Shown: positions 16,393-24,948 of the stretch, piece after piece | How positions within the stretch are numbered: the stretch's first letter is position 1 | Layout: every line of letters begins with the position of its first letter | Source of the DNA: Edaphobacter flagellatus | GTDB lineage: Bacteria > Acidobacteriota > Terriglobia > Terriglobales > Acidobacteriaceae | Length of the DNA stretch: 64,000 nucleotides | Direction: 5' to 3' | Assembly: GCF_025264665.1 (NCBI RefSeq) | Contig: NZ_CP073697.1 | Location: 2,976,001 to 3,040,000 of the forward strand | Notes under the pieces: generated by a model | The model's database searches: none | What the model saw: the letters and a program-made list of their open reading frames with translations, nothing else | What the model was told of the DNA's origin: nothing | Position numbers and translations under genes: made by a program

Positions 16393-16830
16393 CTATCGCT
16401 TCGCAGCACCCTGTTTTGCCAGAAGTGCTTTGCGTTGCGCGATCAGCCGTTTCCGTTCGCGTACCGGCATCGCCAGTACGTCGCGTGTGCGCTTCGGCAG
16501 CTTGGCGAAGATGAGCGCGCGGGCGGCTTCCAGCTCGCTCTGCCACTCGGCGGCGCGAAAGACGTCCCAGCGCTCAACAGCGACCCAGTGCACCCTCGCA
16601 AAGTAAGGCGCGGGACGAATGCCCTCGCGCTCGGTCAGCTCCGCGAATCGCTCCGGCCCGGCTGCGTACGAAATGACGTCTTTGCCGTCCGCCTCCAGGT
16701 TGACGACCGCGAAGATCTTCCCGCCGATGCTCTTCTCCGCAACCCAGAAGACGAGGTTCGCGCCCCACTGCATCGTCTCCGCGACGTGCGGCAGCTTCAG
16801 CAGCATTGCGCGCATCCGTTCTGCGTCCAT
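16393..16830 (-). CDS. MmcQ/YjbR-family (DUF419-like) protein
   Basis: 145 residues, starting MDAERMRAMLLKLPHVAETM. The pattern of an N-terminal helix with LPHVAETMQWG, a GGKIFAVVNLEADG hairpin and a C-terminal WVAVERWD / LPKRTR segment matches the YjbR/CyaY-like fold of the MmcQ family, proposed DNA-binding but not biochemically assigned. Start chosen at ATG 16830 because the preceding frame is not protein-like and overlaps the neighbouring gene. It stands 13 bases downstream of the DUF2256/DUF3253 gene on the same strand and is likely cotranscribed with it. Confidence 0.7.
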   Translation of the reverse strand: MDAERMRAMLLKLPHVAETMQWGANLVFWVAEKSIGGKIFAVVNLEADGKDVISYAAGPERFAELTEREGIRPAPYFARVHWVAVERWDVFRAAEWQSELEAARALIFAKLPKRTRDVLAMPVRERKRLIAQRKALLAKQGAAKR

Positions 16831-16843
16831 GCGGTGAGTATAG

Positions 16844-17254
16844 CTAAGGCAGTTGCAGGCGGATCGGCCCTTGCGTGATGCGTGGATCGACGATCCTGTC
16901 CTTCTGTTTGACGACGATCCGGCCCTGCTTGGCCAGCCTGCGCGCCGCATCGCGTGCCGGTTCCATCAGGCTCTCCCAGTCATGACGGCTCACGTTGCCC
17001 CCGACAAGTTTTGCGGCCTCTGACGGACAGATCGTCTTTCCTGCGCCGCGTTCGGCCAGCAGGCTCAGGATTGCAGCCTCAAGCTCTGCGGTCGGTTCGT
17101 CTTTGGTGTGGCCGCTGCAGCCAGGGCTGCAATATTTCGCGATGTCCCAGTCCTGTGCGCGTCGCTCGTTCCAGCGGAAGGGCGCGCCGCAGCGTTTGCA
17201 CAGCTTCTCCTTGCGTGGAGTTTCGCGTTCGGGCTTGCGGCGTTTGTCCGGCAT
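16844..17254 (-). CDS. DUF2256-DUF3253 fusion protein
   Basis: 136 residues with two parts. Residues 15-50 are a zinc-ribbon-like DUF2256 unit: CKRCGAPFRWNERRAQDW, then KYCSPGC, giving four cysteines. Residues 55-136 are DUF3253-like: ILSLLAERGAGKTICPSEAA, a W-x2-LM helix, and the closing VDPRITQGPIRL. DUF3253 alone is predicted to be a winged helix protein related to S-adenosyl-methyltransferase neighbours in some genomes. The function is unknown. The zinc ribbon plus winged helix suggests nucleic-acid binding; that is inference. Confidence 0.8.
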   Translation of the reverse strand: MPDKRRKPERETPRKEKLCKRCGAPFRWNERRAQDWDIAKYCSPGCSGHTKDEPTAELEAAILSLLAERGAGKTICPSEAAKLVGGNVSRHDWESLMEPARDAARRLAKQGRIVVKQKDRIVDPRITQGPIRLQLP

Positions 17255-17296
17255 AACGTTAATATTCTGCCGCGTCTTTATACTGAATAGACGACC

Positions 17297-18559
17297 ATGC
17301 AGACATTTCCATCACTTGAAGACCAGCTTGACCTCATCACCAAGGGCGCCGCGGAAATCCTTCCGCTCGAGGCGCTCAAGGAGCGCATCCAGCAGTCGAT
17401 TGCCTCGGGCAAACCGATGCGCATTAAAGCGGGCTTCGATCCAACCGCGCCGGACCTCCACCTCGGCCATACCGTGCTGATTCGCAAGCTCAAGCACTTC
17501 CAGCAGCTCGGCCACACGGTGATCTTTCTCATCGGCGACTCGACCGCTCTGATCGGCGATCCGACCGGGCGCAACGTGACGCGCAAGCCGCTCACGCCAG
17601 AGCAGATTGCCGCGAACGCAGAGACGTACAAAGAACAGGTCTTCAAGATTCTCGACGCCGGCAAGACCGAGGTGCGTTACAACTCCGAATGGCTCGACAA
17701 GCTTTCCTACTACGACATGGTGAAGCTGCTGGCGCAGTTTACGGTCTCGCAGATGCTCGAGCGCGAAGACTTCCACAAGCGCTTCAACGACGAGCAGCCG
17801 ATTGCGCTGCACGAGATGATCTATCCGATCGCGCAGGGCTATGACTCCGTCGCGTTGGAATGCGATGTCGAGCTGGGAGGCACCGACCAGAAGTTCAACC
17901 TGATGCGCGGCCGCGACCTGCAGCGTCACTTCGGCCAGCCGCAGCAGAGCATCCTGATGATGCCCATCATCGAAGGCCTCGACGGCGTGCAGAAGATGTC
18001 GAAGTCGTTGAACAATGCCATCGGCATTCATGAGCCGCCAACGGAGATGTACGGCAAGCTGATGTCGATCTCCGACGAGCTGATGTGGCGCTACTGGACG
18101 CTCCTCACCGACCTTCGCGGCTCGGAGATTGAGGCGATGAAGGCCGAGGTCGCTTCCGGCGCGCTGCATCCCATGCAGGCGAAGAAGAACCTGGCGCACG
18201 CAATCACGCGCGACTTCCACTCGCAGGCCGAGGCCGATGCCGCGGCAGAGAGCTGGGCAAAGCAGTTTCAGCAGAAGGCAGTCGCAGAGGATGTGCCTGT
18301 GGTAAAGGTCGCAAAGTCCGCCGAAGGCCTTGCGGTTTCGAACGACGGGCAGCCGGTGACGGCTGTTCGCACGCCGAAGCTGTTGCAGCTTGCCGGGCTT
18401 GCGGCTTCGACGGGCGAGGCGACCCGGAAGCTGGGCGAGAATGCGGTGAGCATCAACGGCGAGAAGTTCGCCGAGCGTTCCGTGGAGCTGGCCGCGCTGG
18501 GTACCAGCCCGGTGCTGCGCCTTGGCAAGCGAGCGGTGCGGGTGGAGTGGGTGGATTAG
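17297..18559 (+). CDS. tyrS: Tyrosyl-tRNA synthetase
   Basis: Full class Ic synthetase of 420 residues. The HIGH-type motif is HLGH (residues 55-58) after [11 protein letters not shown], the tyrosine pocket shows [20 protein letters not shown], and the KMSKS loop is intact (about residue 233, KMSKSLNN). A C-terminal S4-like RNA-binding domain ends the protein ([16 protein letters not shown]). It charges tRNA-Tyr in the cytoplasm. The gene is single, divergent from the DUF2256/DUF3253 gene across a 42-base gap. No T-box leader is possible in so short a space. Confidence 0.98.
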   Translation: MQTFPSLEDQLDLITKGAAEILPLEALKERIQQSIASGKPMRIKAGFDPTAPDLHLGHTVLIRKLKHFQQLGHTVIFLIGDSTALIGDPTGRNVTRKPLTPEQIAANAETYKEQVFKILDAGKTEVRYNSEWLDKLSYYDMVKLLAQFTVSQMLEREDFHKRFNDEQPIALHEMIYPIAQGYDSVALECDVELGGTDQKFNLMRGRDLQRHFGQPQQSILMMPIIEGLDGVQKMSKSLNNAIGIHEPPTEMYGKLMSISDELMWRYWTLLTDLRGSEIEAMKAEVASGALHPMQAKKNLAHAITRDFHSQAEADAAAESWAKQFQQKAVAEDVPVVKVAKSAEGLAVSNDGQPVTAVRTPKLLQLAGLAASTGEATRKLGENAVSINGEKFAERSVELAALGTSPVLRLGKRAVRVEWVD

Positions 18560-18711
18560 GGTTATGGCGGAACAGCCTCACAGTTCCCGGGCGAAAACCT
18601 GTCAAGCCCCCTGAATCCATAACTCCTTCATTCCAGGGAGAATAGAGTCGAAAAAATCTGCCGATAAGTTTCCCTCGTTTCGCTACACTTAAAAGTAGAG
18701 CTAAAACAAAG

Positions 18712-18731
18712 CCCCGGCCAGAATGCCGGGG
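18712..18731. repeat. Short GC palindrome (CCCCGGC/GCCGGGG)
   Basis: A 7-bp stem with 6-nt loop stands 150 bases behind tyrS in an otherwise gene-free stretch (18560-18971). No T tract follows directly (ACAACTCTTTTA comes next), so it may be a REP-like palindrome or a late tyrS terminator. Confidence 0.5.
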
Positions 18732-18732
18732 A

Positions 18733-18833
18733 CAACTCTTTTAGAATCAATATTTTAACACTTAAACCCTTTCGATCCAATATTTTACCCTCCATCATTG
18801 TGACTAAGTCTTTTCGAATGAATATTTTGACCA
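18733..18833. repeat. Three degenerate copies of an AATATTTT-centred motif
   Basis: Copies at about 18734-18760, 18764-18790 and 18806-18832 share the pattern aactcTTTtcGAATcaATATTTTaac. They are spaced 30-42 bases apart in the tyrS downstream spacer. They are too diverged for a CRISPR and too close to be chance; could be decayed tandem duplication. Confidence 0.5.
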
Positions 18834-18869
18834 AAACAGGGGGAGGGGGTGGTCGGGAGTGGCACCGGT

Positions 18870-18923
18870 TTAAGGTTGTGATGGATAGCCAGCAGCTTAA
18901 GGTTGTGATGGATAGCCAGCAGC
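18870..18923. repeat. Perfect 27-bp tandem duplication
   Basis: The unit beginning TTAAGGTTGTGATGGATAGC occupies 18870-18896 and is repeated without change at 18897-18923, 48 bases before the next start codon. Identity of both copies suggests a recent slippage or duplication. It could affect the promoter of the following gene. Confidence 0.9.
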
Positions 18924-18971
18924 GGCATATGACGATTTTCGGGGTTTGGCATCCAATGCCTTAGAGGTTTT

Positions 18972-19811
18972 ATGAGACTGATTCTGTCGGTTTGCACGAT
19001 TTTTGTCCTTTCGCTTTCCCCGGTTGTTACTCATGCCCAGCAGGGTCAGGACCCGAAGGCACAGGCGTTGGTGAGGACCTCGGTTGCGACGGAGCTCGCC
19101 GCCGACAAGGCCGACCAAACGCGCTGGCGGTATCACTCCACCGTCACCAGGCCCGAAGGAAAGTTCGTGTACGTGGTGGTGGAGACGGACCACGGTTCGG
19201 TTAAAAAGAAGATCGAGGAGAACGGCAGGCGTCTCGATGCGAATGCGTTGAATGAGGAGATGAAGAAAATCGACTCCTTCGTGCATGATCCGGCGCAGCA
19301 GGCGAAACAGCGCAAAGACAGTAAGCAGGACGATGAGCGCGCCGAGAAGATGATGCTGATGCTGCCCGATGCGTTCCTCTGGTCGATCAAGAGCGATTCG
19401 CCGACCGCGACGACCCTGGCATTTACGCCAAATCCAAACTACAGTGCGCCGTCCATGGAGGCGCGCGTATTTGCTGCAATGGCAGGTGAGATCGTGGTGA
19501 CCAAGCCGGGAAATCGCATGCAGTTGCTGCGCGGACACCTGATTCACGACGTGAAGTTCGGCTACGGTCTGTTAGGAAAGATGGAGCAGGGCGGAACATT
19601 CAGCGTGGAGCGGCGGCAGATTGCGCCGACAGTGTGGCAGATCACTGATTCGCATATTCACTTCAATGGCCATGTGCTGTTCTTCAAGACAATCAGCGAG
19701 CAGGAAGATGAAGTGAAGACAGACTTCCAGCAGACGCCACCGGCGACGACGCTGGAACAGGCGGAGAATTATCTGCGGCCCGAGCCCACTTCGTTATCGG
19801 CAAAACGCTGA
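18972..19811 (+). CDS. Exported hypothetical protein
   Basis: 279 residues with a signal peptide (MRLILSVCTIFVLSLSPVVT, cleaved near HAQQG). The mature part is charged and helical at the start (KADQTRWRYHSTVTRPEGKF, KKKIEENGRRLDANAL) and becomes strand-rich after residue 130. I recognise no family beyond a type common in acidobacteria. AGAGG four bases upstream supports the start. The rnr gene follows 31 bases later on the same strand, so they may share a transcript, but no functional link is obvious. Confidence 0.75.
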   Translation: MRLILSVCTIFVLSLSPVVTHAQQGQDPKAQALVRTSVATELAADKADQTRWRYHSTVTRPEGKFVYVVVETDHGSVKKKIEENGRRLDANALNEEMKKIDSFVHDPAQQAKQRKDSKQDDERAEKMMLMLPDAFLWSIKSDSPTATTLAFTPNPNYSAPSMEARVFAAMAGEIVVTKPGNRMQLLRGHLIHDVKFGYGLLGKMEQGGTFSVERRQIAPTVWQITDSHIHFNGHVLFFKTISEQEDEVKTDFQQTPPATTLEQAENYLRPEPTSLSAKR

Positions 19812-19842
19812 GTGGTGCTGAACGCGGTATGCTCAACTGCAG

Positions 19843-22506
19843 ATGTCTGGTCATCCTTACAAGTACACCGATCGCGAGCTGATCGGACGCATTGAACGCT
19901 CGGCGGGACAGCGTGCCGGTTACAAGCAGCTGATTCGCGAGCTGGGGCTGGGTGGAGGCCGCGAACGGCGGCTGTTGCTGGAGCAGCTTGCGCGCATCAC
20001 CGCGCGTGGGGCGCTGGTGAAAATCGACAACGATCATTGGAGCCTTCCTTCCGCAGTGCCGGCGAAGACAGCGCGGCCACCGCGTGCGAACGATGCTTCT
20101 GCAATGGAGCAGCATCCGACGCGCGAGCGGCTGCTGGCCGGTCGGATCGATCTCCATCGCGATGGATATGCGTTTGTGCGGCCGAATGGAAGCACAGACC
20201 GTGAGGACGATCTGTTTGTTCCTCCGAATGAGCTGAACGGCGCGATGCAGGGCGACGAGGTTCTCGTCGACGAGGCTCCGCGTGGACGCGATGGACGGCG
20301 ATCAGGCCGCGTGGTGCGCGTACTGACGCGGCGCAATCCGACAGTGGTGGGCATCTTTCACTATGCGCGTTCGCAGAGGCGGAGTCCGTGGGAGGACCTG
20401 CCGCTGGCGAAGGGAAACTATGTGACGCCGTTCGACGAGCGGATGACGCAGCCGATCCTGATTGCCGAGGGCGATGAGGTCCTCGCTGAAGCTGCGTCGC
20501 CGCATCGTGTATTGGGCGAGGAGGCCGAGGTCCAGAAGCGTCACTGGATGGCTGAGGAGAGTGCGCTGACGCCGCTGGAAGGGCTGGCCGTAGATGTGGA
20601 GATCACGGGATTTCCTTCGCCGGGAAGACCGGCACGGGGACGCGTGATCGAAGTGCTGGGGCCTCCGGATGCGTTCGGCGTGGATGTGGAAGTGGTGATC
20701 CGCAAACATCATCTGCCGCATGTGTTTCCGGCGAATGTGCTGGCCGAGGCTCAGGACTCTGCACAGCAGACGGTGGAGAGGCTGGAGCCGGAAGAGAAGG
20801 CGCGGCGGCGCGACTTTCGCGGGTTGCCGATTGTGACGATCGACGGCGAGACTGCGCGCGATTTTGACGATGCGGTATACGTGGAGGCGCTGCCGAATGG
20901 CAACTGGCAGCTGCAGGTGCATATCGCAGATGTAAGTCACTATGTGCGTCCGGGGACGGCGCTGGACCTGGAGGCGCGGCTGCGCGCGACTTCGGTGTAC
21001 TTTCCGGATCGTGCCATTCCGATGCTCCCGAACGAGCTTTCGAGCGGGATGTGCAGCCTGCGTCCGAATGAAGACAGGCTGGTGCAGAGCTGCCTGATGG
21101 AGATTGATGCGGCGGGCGAGATGGTCGGCTTCGAGGTGTGCGAAGGCATCATTCGCAGCGCGCGGCGCATGACGTATACGCAGGTGCAGACGATTCTTGA
21201 TGGCGACCAGACAGCGCGGCTGGAGTTCAGCGATCTGGTGCCGGAGTTCGAGCGGATGCATGAGCTGGCGCTGCGGCTGAATGCGAAGCGGAAGCGCAGA
21301 GGCTCGATTGATTTCGATCTGCCGGAGCCGGTGGTGCAGTTCGATCCCGATGGCAACATGCAGGCGATTGTGCGGAGCGAGCGTGGCTGGTCGCACCGGC
21401 TGATTGAGGAGTTCATGCTGTCGGCGAACGAGTGCGTGGCGCATTGGATCGAAGCGCAGGGAATCGCTGGAATCTACCGCATTCACGAGACGCCGGACCC
21501 AAAGCGGATCGTGGATTTCGAGGAGACAGCGTCGCAATTTGGATACACGCTGGGCTTCGGCAATCTGCCGGTGAAGCGGGTGCAGACGAAGGGCGACCGT
21601 CGCGATGCGCAGCGCTCGGGCAGAAGCGCGCAGACGCATGAGATTGCGAATGCGATTCCGGTGACGCCACAGATGTATCAGCGGCTGACGGCGAAGATAC
21701 AGGGCAAGCCGGAGGAGAGGATTCTCTCGTACCTGATGCTGCGGTCGCTGAAGCAGGCGCGATACAGCGAGGGGAACGTGGGGCACTTTGCGCTGGCATC
21801 GCCAAGCTATACACACTTCACGTCGCCGATACGGCGGTATCCGGATCTGATTGTGCATCGGCTGCTGCGGTCGTTGCTGCGTTCGGGGGCTGATCCGCAG
21901 GGATTTGCGATTCCGAGCAGCGAGCCGCAGCCGTGGGGTGAGAGTGCGGCGAAGGCGCTGAAGAAGCGGCCGGAGCGCGAGGGTCCTCTACCCGAGGATG
22001 AGTTGAATGCAATGGCATCGGAGTCAAGCCAGGCAGAGCGCAGGGCCGACGATGCGGAGCGTGAGCTGATCGAGTGGAAAAAAATCCGCTTCATGCAGGA
22101 TCGCGTAGGCGAAGACTTCACGGGAATCATTCTCTCGTGCACGAAGTATGGGTTCTTCGTGGAGCTGAATGAGCTGTTCATCGAAGGCATGGTGCCGATT
22201 GCGAGCCTGGAGGACGATCGCTATTTCTTCCGCGATACGGATAGGACGATTGTGGGCGGCAGGAATGGGCGTGTCTTCAGGATCGGACAGCCGGTTCATG
22301 TTCTGCTGGACCGTATCGACCGGCAGGCGAAGCGGCTGCAGTTTGCGTTGATGCCGGAGGAGTATGCGAATGCAGCGGCTCCTCGGTCGCTGCGGCGGGG
22401 AAAGAAGGACGCCGCACACACGAGTCCGGACCGGTCAGGTAAGCCGAAGTCGAAGAAGGCGAAGACCAGGGTGCGGAATAAGAAGGCTAAGGGGAAGCGG
22501 CGGTGA
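19843..22506 (+). CDS. rnr: Ribonuclease R (3'-5' exoribonuclease)
   Basis: 887 residues, the normal domain order for RNase R. An N-terminal winged helix (about 5-70) is followed by cold-shock domains (100-300) and the RNB catalytic domain. The acidic active-site cluster TARDFDDAVYVE is near residue 335-345, and FTSPIRRYPDLIVHRLL is at the end of the RNB. An S1 domain (about 752-835, GIILSCTKYGFFVEL) and a Lys/Arg-rich tail close the protein. The tail (SRSRRRR-like, KSKKAKTRVRNKKAKGKR type) matches the basic end needed for unwinding structured RNA. It degrades structured RNA and helps trans-translation. Strong identification. Confidence 0.96.
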   Translation: MSGHPYKYTDRELIGRIERSAGQRAGYKQLIRELGLGGGRERRLLLEQLARITARGALVKIDNDHWSLPSAVPAKTARPPRANDASAMEQHPTRERLLAGRIDLHRDGYAFVRPNGSTDREDDLFVPPNELNGAMQGDEVLVDEAPRGRDGRRSGRVVRVLTRRNPTVVGIFHYARSQRRSPWEDLPLAKGNYVTPFDERMTQPILIAEGDEVLAEAASPHRVLGEEAEVQKRHWMAEESALTPLEGLAVDVEITGFPSPGRPARGRVIEVLGPPDAFGVDVEVVIRKHHLPHVFPANVLAEAQDSAQQTVERLEPEEKARRRDFRGLPIVTIDGETARDFDDAVYVEALPNGNWQLQVHIADVSHYVRPGTALDLEARLRATSVYFPDRAIPMLPNELSSGMCSLRPNEDRLVQSCLMEIDAAGEMVGFEVCEGIIRSARRMTYTQVQTILDGDQTARLEFSDLVPEFERMHELALRLNAKRKRRGSIDFDLPEPVVQFDPDGNMQAIVRSERGWSHRLIEEFMLSANECVAHWIEAQGIAGIYRIHETPDPKRIVDFEETASQFGYTLGFGNLPVKRVQTKGDRRDAQRSGRSAQTHEIANAIPVTPQMYQRLTAKIQGKPEERILSYLMLRSLKQARYSEGNVGHFALASPSYTHFTSPIRRYPDLIVHRLLRSLLRSGADPQGFAIPSSEPQPWGESAAKALKKRPEREGPLPEDELNAMASESSQAERRADDAERELIEWKKIRFMQDRVGEDFTGIILSCTKYGFFVELNELFIEGMVPIASLEDDRYFFRDTDRTIVGGRNGRVFRIGQPVHVLLDRIDRQAKRLQFALMPEEYANAAAPRSLRRGKKDAAHTSPDRSGKPKSKKAKTRVRNKKAKGKRR

Positions 22507-22559
22507 GCGTCCGCAAAATTTGGAGGTAGCGCCGGTTTCCCGCTAAAATAGACAGGTAC

Positions 22560-22635
<76 letters not shown>

Positions 22636-22655
22636 CTTTTCTTTTTATCTTCCTC

Positions 22656-23696
22656 TCAAATTTCAATCTGTACCTTCAGGCAGTTCGACTTGTCGGCTGC
22701 GGTGTGGATGGCCTCGGTCGAGGCGCTGAAGGGGAGCACGTGGCTGATGAAGGGCTTCAGGTTGACGCGTCCGGAATGGACGAGGGCAATGGCTTCGTCG
22801 AAGACGTCGGCGTATCGCATGGAGCCGATGAAATGGATCTCGCGGTTCATGACGAGGTTTGCAGGAAGCGGGATATCGGCAGAGCCGAGTGTGCCGATCT
22901 GCACGATGGTGCCCCCGGGTGCGACGAGGTCGAATGCCTGGCGAAGTGCGGGCGGCGCGCCTGAGGCTTCGAAGATGACGTCGAAGCCGAGGCCAGTGAT
23001 CTCCTGCACATGCTGGGCGAGGTTGGGTGAGGTGGGATCGAGCGTGTCGTCGACGCCAAGCTCAAGAGCCTTCTTGCGGCGCTCCTGAACAACATCGCTG
23101 ACAGCGACGAGGACAGCTCCGAAGGCTCGGGCGATGACGGCGACGAGGAGTCCGATGGTCCCGGAGCCGGTGATGAGGACGCGCTTGCCGGAGACCGAGG
23201 GGGCGCGCTTGACGGCGTGAAGTGCGACGGCGAAGGGCTCGATCATGGCCCCGATGCCGTCGTCCATGGATTCAGGCAGGACGTGGCACTGGTCGGCGCG
23301 GACGAGGGTGAGCTCGGCAAAGGCTCCGTCGGTGGGCGGCGTGGTGCTAGCGCTTCCGAGCATGATGATGTTGCGGCAGAGATTGGGGTGGCCCGATTTG
23401 CAGAAGGCGCAGGCGAGGCAGGAACGCGCTGGGTTGACGGTGACGCGTTGGCCGACCTGGAGCGTAGTGACTCCGCTGCCGACGGCGGCGACGACAGCAG
23501 AGAGCTCGTGGCCGAGGATGAAGGGGCGGTCGGGAATGAAGCTGGCGCAGTAACCGTGCTCGAAATAGTGCAGATCGGAGCCGCAGACGCCAACGCGTCG
23601 GTTACGAAGGAGGACCATGCCGGGTTGCAGCTCAGGTTGCTGTCTGTCTTCAACGCGAAGGTCGCGCGCGCCGTGGAGTACCGCTGCTTTCATCAT
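22656..23696 (-). CDS. Zinc-dependent medium-chain alcohol/polyol dehydrogenase
   Basis: 346 residues, the MDR superfamily pattern. The catalytic zinc site is GVCGSDLHYFEHG (Cys near 38) with the GHE glutamate (ILGHELSA); the structural zinc lobe is CLACAFCKSGHPNLC (about 94-108). The Rossmann motif for NAD(P) is VLITGSGTIGLLVAVIA. The combination, with HGYCASFIP after the zinc site, is closest to L-idonate/sorbitol-type dehydrogenases, so oxidation of a sugar acid or polyol is the likely reaction, without substrate proof. Start at ATG 23696 or 23693. The gene is divergent from the MerR/TPR gene and convergent with tRNA-Thr. Confidence 0.88.
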   Translation of the reverse strand: MMKAAVLHGARDLRVEDRQQPELQPGMVLLRNRRVGVCGSDLHYFEHGYCASFIPDRPFILGHELSAVVAAVGSGVTTLQVGQRVTVNPARSCLACAFCKSGHPNLCRNIIMLGSASTTPPTDGAFAELTLVRADQCHVLPESMDDGIGAMIEPFAVALHAVKRAPSVSGKRVLITGSGTIGLLVAVIARAFGAVLVAVSDVVQERRKKALELGVDDTLDPTSPNLAQHVQEITGLGFDVIFEASGAPPALRQAFDLVAPGGTIVQIGTLGSADIPLPANLVMNREIHFIGSMRYADVFDEAIALVHSGRVNLKPFISHVLPFSASTEAIHTAADKSNCLKVQIEI

Positions 23697-23891
23697 GCTG
23701 CAACTTTATCGTGCGGGATTAGTAAGGTTCAAATCGGTGCGCGACGCGGTCGAAGCGCACAGGGGATGATGCAGGAACCCGATTTGGTACAGGTTATCCA
23801 CGGAAATTTAACACGAACGGCTGTAAAGGGCTTGATTGACGCGGGTTAGTCACGCATACTCCAGAAAGAATTCAGCTTTCGGCAGTGAACC

Positions 23892-24845
23892 ATGGTTGTT
23901 TTGCGAGATACCGACGTGACCCGATATAGCCGTCAAGACGTACTTCGCATCCTGCACCTGAATACGCGTCAGATGGCGTCATGGGAGCGGGCCGGGCTGA
24001 TTCTCCCCACAGAACAATATTCGTTTGAGGAGCTGGGACAGCTGCGCACGCTGCGCGATCTGCAGTCGAGCGCGTTGAAAGCGCGCAAGCGCATTTCGGC
24101 GGGTAGCATTCGCGCCTCCGTGGAGGCAATGCGTGCCGCGGGGCTGCGGAATCCTCTGCTGGAGGCGACGGCGGTGCGGAGCGGATCGCGGCTGGCGTTC
24201 CGTCATCACGGTGCTCTGATTGAGCCGCTGACGCAGCAGCTGGCATTCGACTTCGATGCGACGGCGCGTCAGCGGCTCGAAGTCGTTCGTCCTGAGGATG
24301 TGGCGCAGCAAAGTCTGCAGCAGCGGTCGGCGGAGCTGCAGGAGATGTTTCTACGCGCGGTGCAGATGGAGGAGAATCCGGCCACGGTACAGCATGCGGT
24401 GGAGCTGTATGAGGTGATCCTCGCAGCACACCCGGAACATGCGCCTTCACTGATCAATCTGGGGACGATTCACTACAACATGCGGCAATACGCGCAGGCA
24501 GAGGGGCTGTATCGCCGTGCGACGGCGGCTGACCCGGACTATGCGCTGGCATTCTTTGATTTGGGCAATGTGCTGGACGAGATGCAGCAGCTGGATGAGG
24601 CCATCATCGCGTACCAGAAGGCAATTGCTCTGGTGCCGCAGTATGCGGACGCGCACTACAACCTTGCGCTGGCGTATGAGCGCCAGGGACACAAGCGGCG
24701 CGCTCTGCGTCATTGGCTGATGTATGTGCGGCTGGACCCGGTAGGTCCGTGGGCAAATCATGCTCGCGATCAGGCGCGAAAGATCCTGAAGAGCGAGAAG
24801 CTTTCGATTGTGAGCCGACGTGGGCGGCTGGTGAAGGCTGGGTAG
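23892..24845 (+). CDS. MerR-type helix-turn-helix protein with C-terminal TPR repeats
   Basis: 317 residues. The first 70 form a MerR-like DNA-binding unit: YSRQDVLRILHLNTRQMASWERAG is the helix-turn-helix and wing, then EELGQLRTLRDLQ. The middle holds a charged linker. From about residue 150 are TPR units, the clearest being APSLINLGTIHYNMRQYAQAEGLYRRA, ALAFFDLGNVLDEMQQLDEAI and DAHYNLALAYERQGHKRRA. A one-component regulator that senses through protein-protein contacts is a reasonable reading; no metal-binding cysteines of classical MerR sensors occur. Weak ribosome-binding site. Target unknown; the divergent dehydrogenase gene is one candidate. Confidence 0.8.
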   Translation: MVVLRDTDVTRYSRQDVLRILHLNTRQMASWERAGLILPTEQYSFEELGQLRTLRDLQSSALKARKRISAGSIRASVEAMRAAGLRNPLLEATAVRSGSRLAFRHHGALIEPLTQQLAFDFDATARQRLEVVRPEDVAQQSLQQRSAELQEMFLRAVQMEENPATVQHAVELYEVILAAHPEHAPSLINLGTIHYNMRQYAQAEGLYRRATAADPDYALAFFDLGNVLDEMQQLDEAIIAYQKAIALVPQYADAHYNLALAYERQGHKRRALRHWLMYVRLDPVGPWANHARDQARKILKSEKLSIVSRRGRLVKAG

Positions 24846-24880
24846 GTCAGAAGTATTTTGCGCAGCATGGGCAAAATGCG

Positions 24881-24906
24881 GTGATTCCTCGCTTCGCTCG
24901 GAATGA
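24881..24906. repeat. REP-like interspersed palindrome
   Basis: GTGATTCCTCGCTTCGCTCGGAATGAC forms ATTCC/GGAAT around a TCGCTTCGCTC centre. This sequence type recurs between genes in many bacterial genomes; it lies between the TPR gene and the convergent acyl-CoA dehydrogenase. The copy number cannot be seen from one window. Confidence 0.6.
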
Positions 24907-24948
24907 CACCTCGAATATTCGTGGGGAACTTTTACAGCGTTCGTTTGG

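Noticed and set aside
20302-21858. 518-residue minus-strand frame opposite rnr
   Set aside because: His/Arg-rich antisense of a high-GC gene, no family match.
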